Position numbers and translations under genes: made by a program
In this document: piece by piece, positions 53,556-62,718 of the stretch
How the letters are laid out: each line of letters begins with the position of its first letter
Position numbering within the stretch: the stretch's first letter is position 1
The notes under the pieces: model-generated
The model's input: the letters and a program-made list of their open reading frames with translations, nothing else
Told to the model about the DNA's origin: nothing
The model's database searches: none
From: Psychrobacter sp. MF31
GTDB lineage: Bacteria; Pseudomonadota; Gammaproteobacteria; Pseudomonadales; Moraxellaceae
DNA length: 64,000 nt
Direction of reading: 5' to 3'
NCBI RefSeq assembly: GCF_012847335.1
Contig: NZ_JABBDX010000003.1
Location: 124,001-188,000 of the forward strand

Positions 53556-55292
53556 CTAAGCGGCTGATTTGCCTTTATTTTCCTCCATTGCCCGCAAGTC
53601 TTTTCGCAAGATTTTGCCGACGTTGGATTTTGGCAACTCATCGATAAATTCAACATAGCGCGGTCGTTTATAGCCGGTTAAGTTTTGTTTGGCAAACGCC
53701 AATACGTCATCGACCGTTAAGCTGTCATCTTTACGAACGACAAAAATTTTGGGAACTTCGCCGCTTTTGTCATCAGGAACGCCAATCACGCCACATTCTA
53801 AAATCTTAGGATGCGCCGCCATCACGTCTTCAACTTCGTTGGGATAAACGTTAAATCCGGACACCAAAATCATGTCTTTTTTGCGATCAACGATGGTGAC
53901 GAAACCTGCGTCATCCATGATACCAATGTCGCCGGTGCGAAAATAGCCATCCTCAGTCATGACTTCGCGGGTCGCTTCCTCACGGTTCCAGTAGCCTTTC
54001 ATGACTTGCGGGCCGCGAACGCAAATCTCGCCGCGATCACCAAGCGCCACTTCATTGCCCTCGTCATCTAAGATTGCCACGTCCGTTGCGGGCATTGGGA
54101 TACCGATCGTTCCACCAAAGGTAGCTTGGTTGGCAGGGTTTGCCGTAGCAACGGGGGACGTTTCGGACAAGCCATAACCTTGAACGATGATGTTGCCCGT
54201 GATTTGACGCCATTTTTCAGCGGTAGCTTTGAGAACCGCCATGCCGCCGCCCATCGACATTTTAAGTTTACTATGATCGAGTGCTTTAAACTCATCGTTA
54301 TTGGCAAGCGCATTAAACAAGGTATTGACCGCAGGGAAAAACGCCGGTGGATGGTTTTTATAATCTTTTAACAAACTTTTAAGGTCGCGCGGATTGGGAA
54401 CAAGCAGCCCAATGCAGCCGCGATAAATGCCAAACATCCCACAAACGGTAAATGAGAAAATATGATACAGCGGCAGCGCGGTCAAAATCACTGGCTGCTC
54501 GCCTTTATGGTCAAACTCATCAAAGGCGCTTCCCAAAAAGGTGTCGCATTGAATGAGGTTTGCCACCAAGTTTTTATGAGTCAGCATCGCGCCTTTGGCA
54601 ACGCCTGTCGTGCCGCCCGTATATTGCAGCACGGCAACGTCATTTAAACCAATATGGCTTGGGCGCTTGTATTTACTGGCGCTGACTTCATGAAGCGCTT
54701 GCTTGAAGCTGACGCTTCCTGCGATATTGTAGCTTGGCACCAATTTTTTGACGTGGCGGACAACCGTATTGACCACAAAGCCTTTAAGCGTTCCCATCAA
54801 GTCGCCCATCGAGGTGATGACAACATGGTCAACCATTTTTTTACCGATATCTTGATATGTTTTGGCAAAGTTTTCGACCAAAATGAGCGCTTTGGCTTCC
54901 GAGTCTTTAAGCTGATGCTCAAGCTCAGGGGTCGTGTATAAAGGATTGACGTTAACCAGCGTCAGCCCTGCCCGCAGCACGCCAATCACCGCAACCGGAA
55001 GCTGCAAAATATTGGGCATCATGACTGCCACTTTATCGCCTTTTTTAAGTCCCAGTGATTGCAAATACGCCGCCATTTGTCGGCTATATAAATCCAGTTC
55101 TTGAAAGCTGATGCTTGCGCCCATGCAAACAAAGGCGGTTTTGTCGCCAAATTTAGCAAAGCTTGCCTCAAAAATATCAATGAGCGAGGTATTATCCGGC
55201 GGCAGTTGAATATCATAGTTGAGCCCAAGCGCCTCGTAAGTCTTAAGCCAAACTTTGTCCTCATGGCGAGTGCCAACGCTTTGATTGTCCAT
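53556..55292 (-). CDS. fadD: Long-chain-fatty-acid-CoA ligase FadD (copy 2)
   Basis: A 578-residue paralogue with the same motif order: VLQYTGGTTGVAKGAMLTHKNL, GYGLSETSP, YFRTGDIGIMDDAGFVTIVDRKKDMILVSGFNVYP and C-terminal GKILRKDLR. It likely differs in chain-length preference, as shown for the fadD1/fadD2 pair of Pseudomonas, but that is inferred. Both copies lie on the minus strand 177 bases apart and probably arose by tandem duplication. Confidence 0.93.
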   Translation of the reverse strand: MDNQSVGTRHEDKVWLKTYEALGLNYDIQLPPDNTSLIDIFEASFAKFGDKTAFVCMGASISFQELDLYSRQMAAYLQSLGLKKGDKVAVMMPNILQLPVAVIGVLRAGLTLVNVNPLYTTPELEHQLKDSEAKALILVENFAKTYQDIGKKMVDHVVITSMGDLMGTLKGFVVNTVVRHVKKLVPSYNIAGSVSFKQALHEVSASKYKRPSHIGLNDVAVLQYTGGTTGVAKGAMLTHKNLVANLIQCDTFLGSAFDEFDHKGEQPVILTALPLYHIFSFTVCGMFGIYRGCIGLLVPNPRDLKSLLKDYKNHPPAFFPAVNTLFNALANNDEFKALDHSKLKMSMGGGMAVLKATAEKWRQITGNIIVQGYGLSETSPVATANPANQATFGGTIGIPMPATDVAILDDEGNEVALGDRGEICVRGPQVMKGYWNREEATREVMTEDGYFRTGDIGIMDDAGFVTIVDRKKDMILVSGFNVYPNEVEDVMAAHPKILECGVIGVPDDKSGEVPKIFVVRKDDSLTVDDVLAFAKQNLTGYKRPRYVEFIDELPKSNVGKILRKDLRAMEENKGKSAA

Positions 55293-55448
55293 AATCGTCT
55301 CCTAAAATGTTATTATTGCTGTGCTCCTTTGCCTTTAACATACACACTTTAAGGAGTGGACTCAATACAAAAGATTGCGTGGTCAGTTTGCAAAGGTTGT
55401 TGACAGCTTGCCTTAGAAATTGTTGGGATAAATAACGTCGAAAGTAAT

Positions 55449-55480
55449 AAAAAACCATGCGGCGCAATCACGCAGCATGG
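55449..55480 (-). terminator. Terminator of the VWA lipoprotein gene
   Basis: On the minus strand the stem CCATGCTGCG / CGCCGCATGG (one mismatch) is followed by TTTTTTATT. It lies directly after the stop at 55496. Confidence 0.8.
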
Positions 55481-55495
55481 CTTAAAAAATTGGGA

Positions 55496-57259
55496 TTAGC
55501 GCTTGGCGGCATCGTTTGGCGATAGCGCTTCGGCAAGATCAAGTAATTGAACAAAGTTTCGCCGAAGCCCATTGGGGTCGCTGACAGTATTTTGACTCAA
55601 GCTTTGGTTGGCTAAGCGCTTGCTGTCGCTAAATTGCCAGTGATTAATATAGTCACTGCCTTGCAATTTTTGCGCAAATCCAGCAACGGCGATGGCAAAC
55701 TGGGTATCCGGATGGGCGCGGCCAATAGCAACGCCATTCGTTGCCAAAATGGGCAGCTCAACCAATTGCGACCTTGCTTGCGGGGAGAGCTTGTAGCGAA
55801 CCTTTAAAAAGCCAAGCTCGGGCGCGTTAGGATTTGCCAGTGCTTTTAGCGGTTGCGGTTTGGCGTAGCGCCGCGGCTCAAAGCTGCCTTTTTGACCTTT
55901 TGGGGTGACTTCAAAGAGCGCTACCATGGATTTTCCTGCGCCAATCTCACCGGCATCTACCTTATCATTGTTAAAGTCGGCTTCGTTTAGCAATCGGTTT
56001 TCATAGCCAATCAAACGCCATTCACTGACCGCATTGGGATTAAATTCAAGCTGAATTTTAACGTCACTTGCCACCGTGTTAAAGGTTGAGGCAAGCTCAT
56101 CGCTAAAGACTTTTTTGGCTTCCATCAGGCTATCGATATAGCTGTAATTGCCGTTGCCGCTGTCTGCCATTTGCTCCATCATAAAGTCATTTAAATCGCC
56201 GCGACCAAAGCCGACGGTGGATAAGGATATGCCACGATTGCGGTTGGCTTTGACCAAATCGAGCATTTCCTCAACGCTGCTAATTCCCACGTTAAAATCG
56301 CCATCTGTGAGCATCAAAATGCGGTTGATGCCATTTTTTTTCAGGGATTTTTGCGCTTCATCATAGGCAAGCTTAAGCGCGTCCTCGCCGTTGGTGCTAC
56401 CTTCAGCTTGCAGGCTATTGATGGCGGCTTGGATTTTAGCGGTATCATTACCACGAGTGGCAGGCAAAACGACTTCGGTTTCACCAGAATAGCTGATGAT
56501 GCTAATGGTATCTTCAGCGCGAAGCTGCTTGCTAAGTAAATTCAGCGCGGATTTGGCAAGTGGCAATTTGTCCGGCTCATCCATCGACCCTGAAACATCC
56601 ACCAAAAACACCAAATTGGCAGGGGGCATTTGTTTCATAAAGCTTAAATTGTCCACCGCTTTGATGCCAACTTTTAAGATTTGATTGCCTTGATTGGACG
56701 TGTTCCAAGGCGAGCTGACCAGCTCCGTTTCCACCACAAATGGCGCTCGACCCAAGCGCTTGCTGTTGGCAAAGTCATAATTAAAATAGTTAATCAGCTC
56801 CTCAGCGCGAACGGCGTCACGAGGCGGCAAGCTGCCTTCATTTAAATAGCGGCGAATGTTGGCGTAACTTCCGGTATCGGTGTCAATCGACAACGTGGCA
56901 ACGGGATTATCAAGGGTTCGCTGAATGGCGTTGGCGATATTTTTTTGATAATTGTCGCCCATCTCGTTTGGGGTAGGATAATACGGCTCGGCGCTGACCA
57001 CTTCCGCTTCGCTATATTCGACCACGGGCGCTGCCATATCAGCATTTGCGACCTCGCCTGCCATACTGTCACTGCTTCGGCTGACACTTTTTGAGCTGTT
57101 TGCAGGGCTGCTCGGCTCGCTCATCGTGTCTTGCTTTTGGGTGCTACAAGCGCTGAGCATAGCGGTCATCACACAAAGATAAAGCGCTGGCTTTAAAAAA
57201 GGTTGGGATAACGATTTTTGCAGCGGTAAACAACGCTTGGAGGAAAAATAAGGAACCAT
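55496..57259 (-). CDS. VWA-domain lipoprotein (YfbK-like)
   Basis: The product is 587 residues from ATG 57259, set by AAGGAG seven bases upstream. A signal peptide ends in the lipobox LSAC. After a Ser-rich linker comes a DUF3520-like N-domain (VDSDTGSYANIRRYL-like stretch), the von Willebrand A domain with the MIDAS motif DVSGSMDEPDKLPLAK and later DGDFN, and a C-terminal domain (MVALFEVTP). YfbK-type proteins are periplasm-facing or outer-membrane lipoproteins; their role is unknown. The gene is divergent from parC. Confidence 0.85.
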   Translation of the reverse strand: MVPYFSSKRCLPLQKSLSQPFLKPALYLCVMTAMLSACSTQKQDTMSEPSSPANSSKSVSRSSDSMAGEVANADMAAPVVEYSEAEVVSAEPYYPTPNEMGDNYQKNIANAIQRTLDNPVATLSIDTDTGSYANIRRYLNEGSLPPRDAVRAEELINYFNYDFANSKRLGRAPFVVETELVSSPWNTSNQGNQILKVGIKAVDNLSFMKQMPPANLVFLVDVSGSMDEPDKLPLAKSALNLLSKQLRAEDTISIISYSGETEVVLPATRGNDTAKIQAAINSLQAEGSTNGEDALKLAYDEAQKSLKKNGINRILMLTDGDFNVGISSVEEMLDLVKANRNRGISLSTVGFGRGDLNDFMMEQMADSGNGNYSYIDSLMEAKKVFSDELASTFNTVASDVKIQLEFNPNAVSEWRLIGYENRLLNEADFNNDKVDAGEIGAGKSMVALFEVTPKGQKGSFEPRRYAKPQPLKALANPNAPELGFLKVRYKLSPQARSQLVELPILATNGVAIGRAHPDTQFAIAVAGFAQKLQGSDYINHWQFSDSKRLANQSLSQNTVSDPNGLRRNFVQLLDLAEALSPNDAAKR

Positions 57260-57581
57260 GGCAATACTCCTTAATCTTAATTTGAGCGCTGATTGCGGCA
57301 AAAAATGCAGCGATTGACAGCCAAAACGACCCATAACCAAGCTTAAATACAAGGAAACTCAGCCGCCGAGTTAACAAACAAAGCTTGACTGGTTTTATAT
57401 TGACTATAGCGAATTTAGGGATCAAAAGCCAATGATTCTTGACGTTTTTTTGCGTCATCCCGCGTCGTTTAGCGTCATTTTGCCCTTTTTAATTGCCCTT
57501 AATTGCTTTACGATAGCGCCATTGCCCTGATTTGGGCGTTCTGTTTTTAAAAAGCCAAATTTTAAAAAGTGAATGTTGATT

Positions 57582-59855
57582 ATGTCCGAAAGTCTTACTT
57601 TATCTGACGATACTTTTGAGTCAAAAGCGCCATTAAGCGAAGCGGTTGACTCGCGTTCGGTTGCCGAATTTACCGAGCAGGCGTATTTGAACTATGCGAT
57701 GTACGTGATTATGGATCGCGCGCTGCCTAACATTGCCGATGGGCTAAAACCGGTTCAGCGGCGCATCATTTATGCCATGAGCGAGCTTGGGTTAAAAGCG
57801 TCCGCCAAACCCAAAAAATCAGCGCGAACGGTCGGTGACGTCCTTGGTAAATACCACCCGCACGGTGACATCGCTTGTTATGAGGCGATGGTATTGATGG
57901 CGCAGCCGTTCAGCTACCGCTATCCGCTTATCACCGGTCAAGGCAACTGGGGCAGCCCTGACGACCCAAAATCCTTTGCTGCCATGCGCTATACCGAAGC
58001 CAAAATGTCCGCTTATGCCAACACGCTGTTAAGTGAGCTTGGTCAAGGAACGGTCGATTGGCAAGATAACTTTGACGGCACAATGCAAGAGCCAACCACG
58101 TTGCCCGCGCGCTTGCCCAATATTTTATTAAATGGTACCACTGGCATTGCCGTGGGTATGGCAACCGACATTCCGCCGCACAATTTAAACGAGGTCGTCC
58201 GCGCCGCCATTCGTTTGCTTAAAAATCCGGACTTAACCATTAAACAATTAACCCAGTCTATCCCTGCCCCTGACTTGCCCACTCGCGCTGAAATCATCAC
58301 CAGTAAAAAAGACTTACAAGCGATGTATGAGCGCGGTCGTGGCAGCTATAAAATGCGCGCCACCTATCATATTGATGACAAAGAAAAAAACCTGATCATC
58401 ATTGACGCGCTGCCCTATCAAGTCTCAGGAAGCAAAATCCAAGAGCAAATCGCGCGACTCATGGTGGAGAAAAAACTGCCGTGGATTACCGACATTCACG
58501 ACGAATCCGACCACGAAAACCCGTGCCGAATCGTGCTTGAGCTGCGCTCAACCCGCGTTGATATTGAGCGCGTCATGAGCCATTTGTTTGCCAGCACCGA
58601 CCTTGAGAGCAACTACCGCGTTAACATGAACATGATCGGGCTAAATGGTAAGCCGCAGGTCAAAAACTTAAAAGAAATCCTTACCGAATGGCTTGAGTGC
58701 CGCCGCGTCGTTGTCACCCGCCGCTTACAATTTCGCTTGGATAAAATCAATAAGCGCTTGCATATTTTGGCAGGCTTATTGATTGCCTATTTAAACATCG
58801 ATGAGGTCATTAAAATCATCCGCGAAGAGGACGACCCAAAAGCGGCGCTTATGGCAACCTTTGGCTTAAGCGACATTCAAGCCGGCGCAATTTTGGACAT
58901 TCGCTTACGCCAACTGGCAAAACTTGAGGAAATGGCGCTCAAAGGCGAGCAAGATGAGCTAAACCGCGAGCGCGCCACCATTCAAGAACACTTGGATAAT
59001 CCTGATAGCCTTACGCAATTGATGATTGATGAAATGAGTGAGGATATGAAAGCTCACGGCGACAACCGAATGTCGCAGCTTATCGAGCGCGATGAAGCGC
59101 AAGCGCTTAAAGAGTCCGACCTGATGCCAAGCGAGCCCATCACTGCTGTACTGTCAAAAGCGGGCTGGATCAGGGCTGCCAAAGGTCACGACGTCGACCC
59201 GCGCGGCATGAGCTTTCGCGCCGGCGACAGCTATCAGGCGCACTCGCGCGGCAAGTCTAATGCCAAAATCCTAGTTCTCGACAGCACCGGTCGCAGCTAC
59301 AGTATTGACGCTCATAGCCTAGCGTCCGCTCGCGGTCAAGGCGACCCGTTAACGAGCGTATTAAAGCCACCATCTGCCGCGACCTTTGAGCAATTGCTCT
59401 CCGGCGGCACGGAGGAGCGCATTATCCTAGCTGGCGCTCAAGGCTACGGCTTTATCAACACCCTTGGCAACTTGGATACCAACCAAAAATCAGGCAAAAG
59501 CATCATTAACTTGGCTGGCAGCCGATTGCTTCCGGTTGCAACGTTAGACACGGCGGCAAATCCTGACCATTTGGCAGTTACCACGGACGCCGGATATTTG
59601 CTGATTTTTCCACTCGATGAGCTGCCTACCCAAGCTCGCGGCAAAGGCAATAAATTGATTGATTTAAAAGAGGGCGAAAACGTCATCAGCATCACGCCAA
59701 TTGCGCTGACCGACAGCCTTGTCATCACCGCAGGAAAACGCCACGTGACCTTAAAGCCAAGCGATTTGGCAACGTATCAAGGGTCGCGGGCGGGTCGGGG
59801 CAGCAAACTGCCAAGGGGCTTTCAAAATGTGAGTGATGTTTTGGTTGGGGAGTGA
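57582..59855 (+). CDS. parC: DNA topoisomerase IV subunit A ParC, with Ile at the quinolone site
   Basis: The product is 757 residues from ATG 57582, the typical ParC size. The catalytic Tyr137 lies in [11 protein letters not shown]. The QRDR reads [15 protein letters not shown]; the position equal to Ser80 in E. coli ParC is Ile97 (codon ATC at 57870-57872), while the Glu84 equivalent is kept. It decatenates daughter chromosomes with ParE. The C-terminal beta-pinwheel repeat region is present. It is divergent from the VWA gene and followed by an AT-rich TIR gene. Confidence 0.96.
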   Translation: MSESLTLSDDTFESKAPLSEAVDSRSVAEFTEQAYLNYAMYVIMDRALPNIADGLKPVQRRIIYAMSELGLKASAKPKKSARTVGDVLGKYHPHGDIACYEAMVLMAQPFSYRYPLITGQGNWGSPDDPKSFAAMRYTEAKMSAYANTLLSELGQGTVDWQDNFDGTMQEPTTLPARLPNILLNGTTGIAVGMATDIPPHNLNEVVRAAIRLLKNPDLTIKQLTQSIPAPDLPTRAEIITSKKDLQAMYERGRGSYKMRATYHIDDKEKNLIIIDALPYQVSGSKIQEQIARLMVEKKLPWITDIHDESDHENPCRIVLELRSTRVDIERVMSHLFASTDLESNYRVNMNMIGLNGKPQVKNLKEILTEWLECRRVVVTRRLQFRLDKINKRLHILAGLLIAYLNIDEVIKIIREEDDPKAALMATFGLSDIQAGAILDIRLRQLAKLEEMALKGEQDELNRERATIQEHLDNPDSLTQLMIDEMSEDMKAHGDNRMSQLIERDEAQALKESDLMPSEPITAVLSKAGWIRAAKGHDVDPRGMSFRAGDSYQAHSRGKSNAKILVLDSTGRSYSIDAHSLASARGQGDPLTSVLKPPSAATFEQLLSGGTEERIILAGAQGYGFINTLGNLDTNQKSGKSIINLAGSRLLPVATLDTAANPDHLAVTTDAGYLLIFPLDELPTQARGKGNKLIDLKEGENVISITPIALTDSLVITAGKRHVTLKPSDLATYQGSRAGRGSKLPRGFQNVSDVLVGE

Positions 59856-59891
59856 CTATTGAACGTTCTAGCCTTTCTTTCGTTTCAGTTT

Positions 59892-59913
59892 AAGCTTATA
59901 TTCTCATAAGCTT
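59892..59913 (+). repeat. Perfect 8-base inverted repeat upstream of the TIR gene
   Basis: AAGCTTAT and ATAAGCTT are separated by six bases, between parC and the TIR gene. There is no T-run right after, so it is not a plain terminator; an operator or mRNA hairpin is possible. A related TAGCTTA lies near 59927. Confidence 0.6.
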
Positions 59914-59946
59914 TAAATGCTCTAATTTAGCTTAAAGGAAAAGTTG

Positions 59947-60993
59947 ATGTATCGTAAAGTGTTTATTAGCCATGCTTCTGAAGATAGTGAAAAAGCAGAA
60001 ATTATTTATGATTTCCTTAAAATACACTCTTATGACCCTTGGCTAGATACTAAAAAACTACCAATCGGAATACCATGGGACAATGAAATTGAAAACGCTT
60101 TAAAAAATTCAGACTTTGTGGTCATCCTTTTATCAAAACAAGCAACTAAAAAAAGAGGCTATATCCAGAGAGAAATAAAGCGTATGGATGTCTATGCTGA
60201 GGAAAGGCTTTCAGATGATATTTATATTCTTCCTGTGTTAATTGATGATTGCGATATTCCAAGGAGTCTATCGAAGTATCAATATATTAAGTTTGACGAT
60301 TGCAAGCTTACAGATAAAATTGTAGATTCTTTAGACTATCAAAGAGAGAAGTATTTATCTTCAATTGATAAATCTAATATTTTGCTTGAAGACTGTGTGA
60401 AAAAGTCCGACGGTTATGAACTTAAAATAAAGACTCCATATGATTACTCTATTGATTACAGTATCTGTAGAGAAAACTCATTCTTTGATGCAAAATATAT
60501 AAACTCTTTTATTGAAAGAGAGATTTTTGATCTTATTGATAACTTCCGAAATTCTGAAAAAAAATATGATTTAGCTCCGCCCTTACAAGGAAGCTACTAT
60601 TATATTGAAATCGGAAATATTATAACCATTCATTCATCCGAAATTTTATCAGTGTCAACAGGTATAAGTGAATATTCAGGTGGCGCTCATCCAAATCATT
60701 ACTTAAGTCATAGACATTTTGCTTTAAACCCTGAAAGAACTTTAACTTTAGATGACTTCATTGAATATGATTGCTTAACAACATGGTTAACAGATAAAGT
60801 CGAAAAATATGCAAAGGAAGATCAGGATTTTCTAATAAATCATGTTGACGAAATTGATGAAAACAATATTGACTTTTACTGGGATGATAATGATTTTATA
60901 GTAAACTTTTCGAGCTTCGCACCTCATGCTTACACAGCTATAAGCTATTTGGAAATACCAAAAAGCAATTTGAATTTTAAATTAAAAATATAA
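59947..60993 (+). CDS. TIR domain protein fused to a DUF3298 (RsiV-like) domain
   Basis: The product is 348 residues from the ATG at 59947, with AAAGGA at good spacing. Residues 1-130 form a TIR domain: KVFISHASEDSEKA, the loop DTKKLPIGIPWDNEIENAL, SDFVVILLSKQA and YIQREIKRM, where Glu76 is placed as the NADase catalytic Glu. Residues about 160-345 match the DUF3298/RsiV type: YSGGAHPNHYLSHRHFALNPERTLTLDDFI. There is no signal peptide or membrane helix, so the protein should be cytosolic. The gene is clearly more AT-rich than parC and the HAD gene around it, consistent with transfer. A role in abortive-infection defence is inferred. Confidence 0.85.
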   Translation: MYRKVFISHASEDSEKAEIIYDFLKIHSYDPWLDTKKLPIGIPWDNEIENALKNSDFVVILLSKQATKKRGYIQREIKRMDVYAEERLSDDIYILPVLIDDCDIPRSLSKYQYIKFDDCKLTDKIVDSLDYQREKYLSSIDKSNILLEDCVKKSDGYELKIKTPYDYSIDYSICRENSFFDAKYINSFIEREIFDLIDNFRNSEKKYDLAPPLQGSYYYIEIGNIITIHSSEILSVSTGISEYSGGAHPNHYLSHRHFALNPERTLTLDDFIEYDCLTTWLTDKVEKYAKEDQDFLINHVDEIDENNIDFYWDDNDFIVNFSSFAPHAYTAISYLEIPKSNLNFKLKI

Positions 60994-61029
60994 AGATTTT
61001 TATAATAAGAAACAGTTAGGAAATTAACT

Positions 61030-61827
61030 ATGAGTAACAAAATTCCCACCCCAAAGATGATTTTTTTTGACATTGACGACACCTTAAGCCGAAACGGTAA
61101 AATCGCCCCAAATAACAAAGCGACCCTCGAGGCGCTTGCCGATACCGACATTAAGCTTGTCATCTCAACCGGTCGCTCCAAAGTCATCTTACCGCCTGAC
61201 ATCACCGAATTGCTTGACGCCGGTGTTTTGGACGCCATCATCTGCATGAACGGTCAATACAGCTTTGACAACGAGCGCATCATCAGCCACTACCCTTTGA
61301 GCGCAGCGCAAGCGACCACCATCGCCGACCTTTGTAACCAAAGCGGTCTAGTCTATAAGTTCGACGCCGAATCACAAATCGTCTGGTCGGATGAGCACGA
61401 ATGGCAAACCACCTACCACGACCAAATCAAAAGCTGTAGCATCATCGACCCCGATTACTGCAAATTTAACACCGTTTATCAGTGCTCAGTATTTTTTGAC
61501 AATCAAGATGACAAAATGCAAGACGTGAACTTTGACCGTCATGCGCTAAAACTTGTGCATTGGCATCCCATCATAGGCGATATTTTGCCGATTGATGCCT
61601 CAAAAGCGCGCGGCATTTTGGACGTTTGTGAGCATTTTGCGGTCGATGCTCGCGACTGCATGGCGTTTGGCGATGGGCTAAACGATTTAGAAATGTTTGA
61701 TTTGGTCGGTTTTGCGGTGGCAATGGGCGACGGCAAAGATGAGCTAAAAGCGCGCGCTAACCTTATCACCGGTAGCATTGAAGAAAACGGTATTCAAAAC
61801 GTGGTTGAGCATTTTTTAGCAAGTTAA
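61030..61827 (+). CDS. HAD-superfamily phosphatase (Cof type)
   Basis: A 265-residue HAD hydrolase. Motif I is FFDIDDTLS, motif II LVISTGRSK, and the C-terminal motif IV FGDGLNDLEMFDLVGFAVAMGDGKDELK, with a type IIB cap in between. Members dephosphorylate sugar phosphates, FMN or pyridoxal phosphate; the substrate cannot be set. AGGAAA precedes the ATG. Base composition returns to the host average here. Confidence 0.9.
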   Translation: MSNKIPTPKMIFFDIDDTLSRNGKIAPNNKATLEALADTDIKLVISTGRSKVILPPDITELLDAGVLDAIICMNGQYSFDNERIISHYPLSAAQATTIADLCNQSGLVYKFDAESQIVWSDEHEWQTTYHDQIKSCSIIDPDYCKFNTVYQCSVFFDNQDDKMQDVNFDRHALKLVHWHPIIGDILPIDASKARGILDVCEHFAVDARDCMAFGDGLNDLEMFDLVGFAVAMGDGKDELKARANLITGSIEENGIQNVVEHFLAS

Positions 61828-62585
61828 GCTGATGGCTCAATGTTTGGCTGCTCAATTTGCGCCCAAATGTCGCTAAAAATTTGCTTTAATTCCGACAGCA
61901 TCTCATGGCTTAGCGGCGTTGAGAAATGCCGAACGCCATGAACGGGAATGCCATTGACCTCGGTTTTGACATAAAAGTCCATAAGTTTGCTACTTGAGCT
62001 ATCTTTGGTAACCCGAATGGGAAGCTGCCGCGATGGCATATCGCTTCGAGACTTTCGCGGGATTTGGTAGCGCTTGATAAATTCATCAAAGGTTCGCCAA
62101 CCAATACAAACGATGTGCTTGGGTGCGATTTGCGCAAGTGGCAATTGCATTAATTCTTGATGCTCAAGCTGCATGGCTTTGGGCAGTTTTTTCAGTTGCG
62201 CTTTCACCACGCTTTCGGTAGGGCTGGCAAAATAGGACAGCAAACTGGTCTCGGCGCAGCGCTCAAGCTTTGCCGCATCACCAAGACAAGCCACATCAAT
62301 CACGCGGCGGGCAAAGCGATTGCCATGAGCGGCGTCCTCAATAAACTTGCAAGGCAAACTTTTAAAATTAACCAATTTGGTATTATTTTGCCGAGCGGTT
62401 AAGTCTTGCCAATAGCGATGACCGGGGTTGATACCGATAAATAAAATGTCGGGATGATAAAGCTTTCCGGTGATAAAGTGACCGGCAAAAAACAGCGGAT
62501 TGTCGTCTAAATACGGGTTGGCTCGGGTTAAAAAGTCATTAATTTGCTGCTGTTTATTTGCAAAATAATCATCAAGTTCGGTCAT
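61824..62585 (-). CDS. Uracil-DNA-glycosylase-superfamily-like protein
   Basis: A 253-residue protein that overlaps the convergent HAD gene by four bases. LFIGINPGHRYW resembles the GxxPG(xx) motif I of the UDG superfamily, and VHGVRHFSTPLSHEML near the C-terminus resembles the His-containing motif II (HPSP-like). The catalytic Asp/Asn and the second motif are not clear, so enzymatic activity is uncertain. No regulatory clue is visible. Confidence 0.5.
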   Translation of the reverse strand: MTELDDYFANKQQQINDFLTRANPYLDDNPLFFAGHFITGKLYHPDILFIGINPGHRYWQDLTARQNNTKLVNFKSLPCKFIEDAAHGNRFARRVIDVACLGDAAKLERCAETSLLSYFASPTESVVKAQLKKLPKAMQLEHQELMQLPLAQIAPKHIVCIGWRTFDEFIKRYQIPRKSRSDMPSRQLPIRVTKDSSSSKLMDFYVKTEVNGIPVHGVRHFSTPLSHEMLSELKQIFSDIWAQIEQPNIEPSA

Positions 62586-62652
62586 AAAAGGCTCTTTTTT
62601 TATAATATTAAAATGATAGTAGCGTGTTTTTAATTCTTTTTTAACGGCAATA

Positions 62653-62684
62653 AAAAAACCTTTACTAATCAGTAAAGGTTTTTT
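62653..62684. terminator. Terminator after the abgT-family gene
   Basis: AAAAACCTTTACT / AGTAAAGGTTTTT around a four-base loop, with A and T runs. It lies after the minus-strand transporter gene ending at 62719 and before the UDG-like gene start at 62585, so it separates the two minus-strand units. Confidence 0.85.
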
Positions 62685-62718
62685 GCAAAGTTTTTAATAG
62701 CAGTTTTAAAGCTGAAAA

